9,694 nt of DNA. Source: Candidatus Omnitrophota bacterium. GTDB lineage: Bacteria; Omnitrophota; Gorgyraeia; Duberdicusellales; 4484-171. Under the pieces are notes generated by a model, which saw nothing but the letters and a program-made list of their open reading frames with translations, was not told the DNA's origin and ran no database searches. The stretch is taken from contig JALOBR010000052.1 of assembly GCA_023228195.1 (NCBI GenBank), positions 1 to 9,694 of the forward strand, written 5' to 3'. Positions within the stretch are counted from its first letter, which is position 1, and each line of letters begins with the position of its first letter. Of the stretch, positions 4,706 through 9,694 are shown piece by piece. The translations under genes and the position numbers were made by a program.

Positions 4706-7138
4706 ATGTTTAACAGATTTACAGAGCGTGCAAGAAAAGTTCTAGTCCTTGCGAAAGAGGAAGCAAGACGTTTTAATCATGATTACATAGGCACAGAACA
4801 TATTCTTCTTGGTTTGATCCGTGAAGGCGAGGGGGTCGCCTGCGCGGTTTTGCAGAATTTAGGTGTTGACCTGGAACGTCTGAGAATCGAAATAGAAAAA
4901 TTGATTTCTCCGGGAAGTTCAGCTTCTGTTTTAGGAGAAATTCCCTTTACCCCCCGCGCTAAAAAAGCTTTAGAGCTCGCAGCAGAAGAAGCGCATAATC
5001 TGGGGCATAATTATATAGGCACGGAACATATTCTTCTTGGTTTAATAAGGGAAGGCGAAGGGCTTGCTTCGCAGGTTCTTTTTTCTCTCGGTGTTGATTT
5101 ACGAAAAATAAGGGAAGAGATATCTGCCCTTCTTGGCGGAGGCCAGTCTTACCAGAGTGCTCAACCACAGGCTACATCAAAAACTCCTGCGCTGGACTCT
5201 TTCGGAAGGGATTTAACCAAGCTTGCAAAAGATGGCAAGCTGGATCCTGTTATCGGCCGTAAAGGCGAGATAGAAAGAGTTATACAGGTGCTTTCGCGTA
5301 GAACTAAGAATAATCCTGTTCTTTTGGGAGAGGCCGGCGTAGGCAAAACCGCAATCGTAGAAGGTTTGGCTCAAAGCATAACGCTAGGGGAAGTGCCTGA
5401 GATTCTTAGAAATAAAAGAATAGTTGTGCTTGATTTGGCGCTTATGATAGCCGGAACAAAATACCGCGGTCAATTCGAAGAAAGAATTAAGGCCGTAATG
5501 GAAGAAATAAAACGTTCCAAGGACGTTATTATTTTTATAGATGAACTGCATACCCTCGTTGGGGCGGGCGCCGCAGAGGGCGCGATAGATGCTTCAAACA
5601 TTTTAAAGCCGTCCTTGTCCAGAGGGGAAATCCAGTGTATCGGCGCCACCACCCTTGATGAATACAGAAAACACATAGAAAAAGACGCAGCGCTTGAGAG
5701 GAGATTTCAGCCGATAATTGTTGAGCCGAACTCAGTGGATGAAACAGTTGAAATATTAAAAGGCCTGCGAGACAAGTATGAAGCGCATCATAGAGTTAAA
5801 TTTTCCAATGAAGCGGTTGAGGCGGCGTCAAAACTTTCTGACAGGTATGTATCCGGAAGATTTTTGCCTGATAAGGCAGTTGATTTAATTGATGAGGCAG
5901 GAGCCCGTGCGCGTTTAGCGGTGCTCACGGCTCCGAAGGAAATAAAAGACCTTGAAGATAAATTAAATGGAATAGACCGCGAGAAGGAGGCCCTCATAAA
6001 ACAACAGGACTTTGAGGCAGCGGCTCGTCTTCGCGATGAAGAAAAAAAACTACGGCTGCAGCTTGAAAGTCTTCGTAAGGACTGGAGTAAAAAGAGAGAC
6101 CAGATTATTCCTACGGTAAGCGAGGAGGATATCGCGCGTTTAGTTGCGCAAATTACGGGTATCCCCATTTACAGGCTTGAAGAAAGAGAATCAGAAAAGC
6201 TTCTTAAGATTGAAGAGAAATTAACCGAAACAGTTATCGGCCAGACAGAAGCCCTTCAGGCAATAGCGCGTTCTATCAGGCGCGCAAGAGCAGGGATAAA
6301 AGAGCCGCGTCGGCCAATTGGTTCTTTTATGTTTCTCGGGCCAACCGGTGTAGGAAAGACTTTGCTCGCGCGAGCTCTTGCAGAACTTATGTTCGGCGAT
6401 GAAGAGGCATTGCTTCAAATTGATATGAGCGAATATATGGAAAAATTTAACGTTTCAAGGCTTATAGGGGCTCCTCCGGGTTACGTTGGTTATGAAGAGG
6501 GCGGGCAACTTACCGAAAGGGTAAGGCGCAGGCCGTATTCCGTAATTTTGCTTGATGAAATAGAAAAAGCCCATCCGGATGTGTTTAATTTACTTTTGCA
6601 GATATTGGAAGAGGGCAGGCTTACCGATAGCTTCGCAAGAAAGATTGATTTTAGAAATACCATTTTAATAATGACTTCTAATGTGGGCGCTGAAATAATT
6701 AGGCAGCGCGGTTCCCTTGGCTTTAAGCCTTTGACAGAAGATATAGGCTACGAAGATATGAAGCGTATGCTTAATGAGGAAGTAAAAAAAGCTTTTAAGC
6801 CTGAATTTTTGAACAGGCTCGATGAAATTATAGTTTTCAGGCCTTTGGGCAAAGAAGATCTTGGCAAGATAGTCGATATCGAGATCTCTTACGTTAACAC
6901 CCGTCTTAAGGACCAGGGTGTTGAGGTTGCGCTCGGAAATGATGCCAAAGATTTTTTTGTAGAAAAAGGTTTTGATCCGGTGTTCGGAGCTCGCCCCCTA
7001 AAAAGAGTCATACAAAGGTTTTTGGAGGATCCGCTCGCTGAAGGCATAATAAGAGGAGAATTTACTGAGAGATTGAAAAAAGATAAACCGGTTAAAATAA
7101 AGGCCACCAGAAAAGGCGAAGAATTAAAGTTTGAATGA
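4706..7138 (+). CDS. clpC: ClpC: AAA+ unfoldase subunit of the ClpCP protease
   Basis: Hexameric ATP-driven unfoldase that delivers proteins, including McsB-phosphorylated ones, to ClpP. From ATG 4706 it has 810 residues, normal for ClpC. Domains: two Clp-N repeats (about 1-145), each with IGTEHILLGLIREGEG; glutamates E31 and E107 correspond to the phospho-arginine-binding E32 and E106 of Bacillus ClpC. AAA1 has Walker A GEAGVGKT (208-215) and Walker B VIIFIDE (274-280). The middle domain carries a UVR motif (about 423-455). AAA2 has Walker A GPTGVGKT (545-552), Walker B VILLDE (613-618) and TSNVG (657-661). LGF (671-673) is the tripeptide loop that docks on ClpP, which argues against ClpB. 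The longer reading from 4586 is rejected because those 40 codons run through the repeat. The stop overlaps the next start (ATGA). Confidence 0.96.
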   Translation: MFNRFTERARKVLVLAKEEARRFNHDYIGTEHILLGLIREGEGVACAVLQNLGVDLERLRIEIEKLISPGSSASVLGEIPFTPRAKKALELAAEEAHNLGHNYIGTEHILLGLIREGEGLASQVLFSLGVDLRKIREEISALLGGGQSYQSAQPQATSKTPALDSFGRDLTKLAKDGKLDPVIGRKGEIERVIQVLSRRTKNNPVLLGEAGVGKTAIVEGLAQSITLGEVPEILRNKRIVVLDLALMIAGTKYRGQFEERIKAVMEEIKRSKDVIIFIDELHTLVGAGAAEGAIDASNILKPSLSRGEIQCIGATTLDEYRKHIEKDAALERRFQPIIVEPNSVDETVEILKGLRDKYEAHHRVKFSNEAVEAASKLSDRYVSGRFLPDKAVDLIDEAGARARLAVLTAPKEIKDLEDKLNGIDREKEALIKQQDFEAAARLRDEEKKLRLQLESLRKDWSKKRDQIIPTVSEEDIARLVAQITGIPIYRLEERESEKLLKIEEKLTETVIGQTEALQAIARSIRRARAGIKEPRRPIGSFMFLGPTGVGKTLLARALAELMFGDEEALLQIDMSEYMEKFNVSRLIGAPPGYVGYEEGGQLTERVRRRPYSVILLDEIEKAHPDVFNLLLQILEEGRLTDSFARKIDFRNTILIMTSNVGAEIIRQRGSLGFKPLTEDIGYEDMKRMLNEEVKKAFKPEFLNRLDEIIVFRPLGKEDLGKIVDIEISYVNTRLKDQGVEVALGNDAKDFFVEKGFDPVFGARPLKRVIQRFLEDPLAEGIIRGEFTERLKKDKPVKIKATRKGEELKFE

Positions 7139-8040
7139 AATTTTTTTCTCTTTTTATATTATTGTTAGTGGCTTTACATCCGGTAAGCGTAGCTTTTAAT
7201 TTTATAGAAATTGATTTAGTTAAACGTAAAATTATTTTAGACGATTTTTGTTTCGGTAATTATAATATAAACGCTGATGTTGGTTTTGATTTTAAGCAGG
7301 AAGACGGCTCTTTGATAGTAAATCTGGAAGGGAAAGACATCGAACTGTTGCCTAGAAACCTTAACGATGATTTAATCGGAAAAAGGCAGATGCAATATCT
7401 ATCGGCAAAATTGGTGAAGAAAGATAATTTACTTTTTGTAAATTATCTACGTTCGCCTCAACTGCTCGCAAGAGGTAAAATCGACCTTGATAAAAACGAG
7501 ATGCTTTTGGATATAGATTGTAATTGGCGGGAAAATTCTTCTTTTATCGAAGGCGACATCGAGGGAAAAATAAAAGTCTGGGGCAGGATAGACGATTTTC
7601 TTGTTAATGGTTCTTTGGATATAAAGAATGGTAAATACCAGGATGTAGATTTTTCGCGCCTAGTTTTTCATTTTTTGGGCAAACCCCCATTGTTTACTTT
7701 GAATGATTCGGAAATTGTGCTTCTTGATGGAAACATCTATAAGATAGAAGGTGTTATGAATTTAAGAGATTTTTCCAATATTTTGCCAAAGGCAGAATTT
7801 ATTTCCAAAAAAGTAAACCTTGGAGGATGGGAAATCCAATCTGACGATAAAACTAGCGTAGGGCTTAGGAGAAGCGTTGATGATAATTTTGATATTCTTT
7901 TAGATACGTATAATAGAGACGATACCGTAACGAATACCGGCGCAGAGGTTCGTTATAAAATACTTGATGATCAATTTCTGCGTTTGCGTATGGAGGATGA
8001 TAGGACTATCGTTGGTTTTGAGCGCAGAAAGGAATTCTAA
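7135..8040 (+). CDS. Secreted beta-rich protein, TamB/AsmA-like C-terminal fragment, unnamed
   Basis: I do not recognise a named family with certainty. Visible: a signal peptide (MKFFSLFILLLVALHPVSVA, likely cut after Ala20 at SVA), then about 280 residues of alternating polar and hydrophobic strands without membrane helices. Residues near 140-220 (EGKIKVWGRIDDFLVNGSL then DIKNGKYQDVDFSRLVFHF) follow the strand-turn pattern of TamB/AsmA-like bridge proteins: G-x-I, N-G-x-L-x-I-x-N-G-x-Y. The C-terminus (EVRYKILDDQFLRLRMEDD then RTIVGFERRKEF) resembles TamB C-terminal strands, ending in Phe as many outer-membrane-linked proteins do. At 301 aa it is far shorter than TamB, which exceeds 1000 aa. 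Start overlaps the clpC stop by 4 nt; mlaE follows 24 nt later. The position suggests a periplasmic partner of the Mla transporter; this is inference. Confidence 0.6.
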   Translation: MKFFSLFILLLVALHPVSVAFNFIEIDLVKRKIILDDFCFGNYNINADVGFDFKQEDGSLIVNLEGKDIELLPRNLNDDLIGKRQMQYLSAKLVKKDNLLFVNYLRSPQLLARGKIDLDKNEMLLDIDCNWRENSSFIEGDIEGKIKVWGRIDDFLVNGSLDIKNGKYQDVDFSRLVFHFLGKPPLFTLNDSEIVLLDGNIYKIEGVMNLRDFSNILPKAEFISKKVNLGGWEIQSDDKTSVGLRRSVDDNFDILLDTYNRDDTVTNTGAEVRYKILDDQFLRLRMEDDRTIVGFERRKEF

Positions 8041-8064
8041 TCAAATTAAAACATAGGGGGTTGG

Positions 8065-8865
8065 GTGAATACCCGTTCAAAATTAAAAGCTTTCGTAGTT
8101 GTTCCGTTTCTGGGCAAGCTGCAAACTTTATTTCAATATATAGGCAGTATTAGTTTTTTTATAAGAGATATTTTTTGGTGGCTTTTTGCCAAGAAACGTG
8201 ATTTTAAGGCAGTAAGAAGAGAAATCGTCCTTATAGGGTTAAACAGTTTGCCGCTGGTTTCGCTCATTTCTTTTTTTGTCGGTATAATCATCGCATTTCA
8301 GACCGCTTATCAGCTAAAACAATTTTCTTCAGAAATTTACATTGCTTCGCTGGTCGCGCTTTCTCTGGTAAGAGAGCTCGGGCCGGTACTCGGTTCGTTG
8401 ATTGTGGCGGCAAGAAGCGGGGCAGCTATAACCGCCGGCATAGGTTCTATGAAGATAAGCGAACAGGTGGATGCCCTGGAAGCATTCGCGGTTGAGCCCA
8501 TTGATTATCTGGTTGTTCCAAAGTTTCTGGCCTTAATTATCGTTATGCCTGTTTTAATAATTTATGCAGATTTTTTAGGTATTTTAGGCGGATACTTAGT
8601 GGGCAGTTCAAAGTTTGGCATACCTTTTCAGTTTTATTTTAAGCTTACTTTTGATGCGCTTAAAATAAAAGATATTGCCAGCGGGCTTATAAAGAGTGTT
8701 TGTTTTGGAGCCATAATCGCTTTTGTTTCTTCTTATGAAGGTTTTAAGCCGTTTTCTTCAACCGACGTTTCGAAGTCGGTAACACATTCAGTAGTGCGGT
8801 CATTTATCTTGATAATTATATGTGACTGTATCTTGACGGCTTTATTTTATTTTATGTTTGTTTGA
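8065..8865 (+). CDS. mlaE: MlaE-family lipid ABC transporter permease
   Basis: Inner-membrane permease of the MlaFEDB type, which moves phospholipids between inner membrane and the MCE protein MlaD. The 266 residues match the family. Diagnostic block: RELGPVLGSLIVAARSGAAI (103-122) continuing to TAGIGSMKISEQVDALEAFAVEPIDYLVVPK, the conserved MlaE signature that includes EQ-D-AL and P--YLV-P. Membrane segments are seen around 61-80, 151-175, 204-222 and 245-264, with an amphipathic N-terminal helix. The start is GTG, with AGGGGG 4 nt upstream; no in-frame ATG fits the family N-terminus better. Next to mlaF, as in known mla/ttg2 loci. Substrate direction cannot be read from sequence. Confidence 0.93.
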   Translation: MNTRSKLKAFVVVPFLGKLQTLFQYIGSISFFIRDIFWWLFAKKRDFKAVRREIVLIGLNSLPLVSLISFFVGIIIAFQTAYQLKQFSSEIYIASLVALSLVRELGPVLGSLIVAARSGAAITAGIGSMKISEQVDALEAFAVEPIDYLVVPKFLALIIVMPVLIIYADFLGILGGYLVGSSKFGIPFQFYFKLTFDALKIKDIASGLIKSVCFGAIIAFVSSYEGFKPFSSTDVSKSVTHSVVRSFILIIICDCILTALFYFMFV

Positions 8866-8879
8866 GGGGTTTAAATACT

Positions 8880-9641
8880 ATGAAAGAAATGATAAAATTA
8901 GAAAATGTCTCCAAATATTTTGGAGATAAACAGGTATTAAAAGGAGTCAATCTTTCGGTAGATAAGGGAGAAACATTTCTTATTATTGGAAGAAGCGGAG
9001 CCGGTAAAACCGTCCTTCTTAAAAATATAATAGGGCTGCTTAGGCCGGATTCGGGAAAAATTTATATTGACGGTGTTGATTTGACTACGCTTGATAATAA
9101 AGCGCTTGAAAAAGTAAGGTATCAATTTGGCCTGGTTTTCCAAAGCGCGGCTTTATTTGATTTTCTGACTATTGAAGAAAATGTGGGTTTTTTTCTTTAT
9201 CAACATACAGATCTTAAAAAAAGTGAGATACGAAAAAAAGTAAAAGAAACCCTTGCCTTAGTAGGCCTGGAGGGGATAGAGGAGCATTATCCGTATCAGC
9301 TAAGCGGCGGAATGAAGAAAAGAGTAGCTATTGCGAGGGCAGTTATTTACAATCCTAAAATCATAATATACGATGAGCCAACAACCGGTATTGACCCTAT
9401 AGCGATTGATAAGGTAGTTTCGTTGATTGAAGATTTACACAAGCGGCTTTCAATCACCTCGCTGGTGGTTACGCACGACCTTGAGGTTGGTTTAAAAATT
9501 TCCGAACGCATAGCATTTTTATTGGGTGGGAGGATAATTTTTCAGGGCAAAAAAGATGACCTGGAAAATATTAATGATCCGCGCGTAGTGCAATTCCTGC
9601 ACGGCTCATCTGCCGGTCCGATAAAAGAGATGGAAGTGTAA
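8880..9641 (+). CDS. mlaF: MlaF-type lipid ABC transporter ATP-binding protein
   Basis: Cytoplasmic ATPase that drives the MlaE permease. From ATG 8880 it has 253 residues. Walker A GRSGAGKT (37-44), Q-loop Gln88 in LVFQSAALFDFLTIEENV, signature LSGGM (141-145) with KKRVAIARA, Walker B IIIYDE (161-166) with PTTGIDP, and switch His199 in VTHD. SAALFDFLTIEENV, LSGGM-KRV and the C-terminal DPRVVQFLHG-S-GPI are subfamily marks of MlaF. An in-frame TTG at 8862, overlapping the mlaE stop, would add six residues; ATG 8880 is preferred because GAGGGG at 8864-8869 then serves as ribosome binding site and the N-terminus fits the family. The stop TAA lies at the edge of an inverted copy of the composite repeat. 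An MlaD homologue would be expected further downstream. Confidence 0.93.
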   Translation: MKEMIKLENVSKYFGDKQVLKGVNLSVDKGETFLIIGRSGAGKTVLLKNIIGLLRPDSGKIYIDGVDLTTLDNKALEKVRYQFGLVFQSAALFDFLTIEENVGFFLYQHTDLKKSEIRKKVKETLALVGLEGIEEHYPYQLSGGMKKRVAIARAVIYNPKIIIYDEPTTGIDPIAIDKVVSLIEDLHKRLSITSLVVTHDLEVGLKISERIAFLLGGRIIFQGKKDDLENINDPRVVQFLHGSSAGPIKEMEV

Positions 9642-9694
9642 TGAGACAGCATTTTTCAAGCGGAGCGCAGGAAAATGCGTAGCCGAATTATACC
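9639..9694 (-). repeat. Composite repeat, copy 3, inverted and cut by the window end
   Basis: Read on the minus strand, the segment gives TAATTCGGCTAC, a hairpin, then CTCATTA: the same flanks as module 2 of copy 1 (TTAATTCGGCTAC ... CTCATTA). On the plus strand the hairpin is GCATTTTTC (9649-9657) with GGAAAATGC (9670-9678, one G-T pair), closed by TAAT (9639-9642) and ATTA (9687-9690). The minus-strand ATTTTCC-TGCGC stretch also resembles copy 2. Module 1 should lie beyond base 9694. TAAT includes the mlaF stop codon, and the next bases give a second in-register stop signal TGA one base later in another frame. Confidence 0.7.

Noticed and set aside
5788..6168. A 126-codon minus-strand open frame opposite the clpC AAA1/middle-domain region.
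   Set aside because: The plus strand encodes conserved ClpC sequence there; the reverse frame is serine- and arginine-rich and shows no domain. It is a shadow of clpC codon usage.
8862..8879. TTG start of mlaF overlapping the mlaE stop.
   Set aside because: It would consume the GAGGGG ribosome binding site as coding sequence; ATG 8880 fits the family N-terminus.
9649..9678. Rho-independent terminator after mlaF.
   Set aside because: The stem is AT-rich and followed by GTAGCC, not a T-tract; it belongs better to the inverted repeat, and mla genes probably continue downstream.

Overview
The window is a bacterial chromosomal segment, almost entirely coding, with nine genes all on the + strand. 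It suggests a Gram-negative (diderm) bacterium: it carries an inner-membrane lipoprotein-release transporter (LolCE/LolD type) and the permease and ATPase of an Mla-type lipid transporter. It also carries the McsA-McsB-ClpC protein-arginine-phosphorylation and proteolysis module best known from Gram-positive Firmicutes. TGA, TAA and TAG all act as stops. This mixture fits an uncultured diderm lineage such as Omnitrophota or a relative; that placement is an inference from gene content, and no marker gene here settles it.

Layout. 1-1803: the 3' part of a LolC/E-type permease, truncated by the window edge, overlapping a LolD-type ATPase by 8 nt. 1804-1980: a 177-nt structured intergenic region. 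1981-4488: ilvE (class IV aminotransferase), mcsA and mcsB, with a different palindromic repeat between mcsA and mcsB. 4489-4705: a second structured intergenic region. 4706-9641: clpC, a short TamB-like secreted protein whose start overlaps the clpC stop (ATGA), mlaE and mlaF. 9642-9694: the start of a third structured region, cut by the window end. No gene-free stretch exceeds 300 nt. I see no tRNA, rRNA, CRISPR, IS or phage gene.

How the genes work together. LolCE/D would extract lipoproteins from the inner membrane for export to the outer membrane. McsB, activated by McsA, would phosphorylate arginines on client proteins; ClpC carries the two N-domain glutamates that bind phospho-arginine in the family, and would feed clients to ClpP. 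The TamB-like protein with MlaE and MlaF looks like a lipid-transport unit of the cell envelope; an MlaD-type MCE protein would be expected just downstream.

The most unusual content is non-coding. A composite two-hairpin element occurs before ilvE (1853-1971), before clpC (4523-4694), and in inverted, partial form at the end of mlaF (9639-9694). Short single-stranded blocks are conserved while the stems differ between copies, with one compensatory A-T to T-A change. In two copies the element ends directly on the Shine-Dalgarno sequence of the next gene; in the third it supplies the mlaF stop codon. I do not recognise it as a named family. A separate small hairpin flanked by an 8-bp direct repeat lies between mcsA and mcsB.
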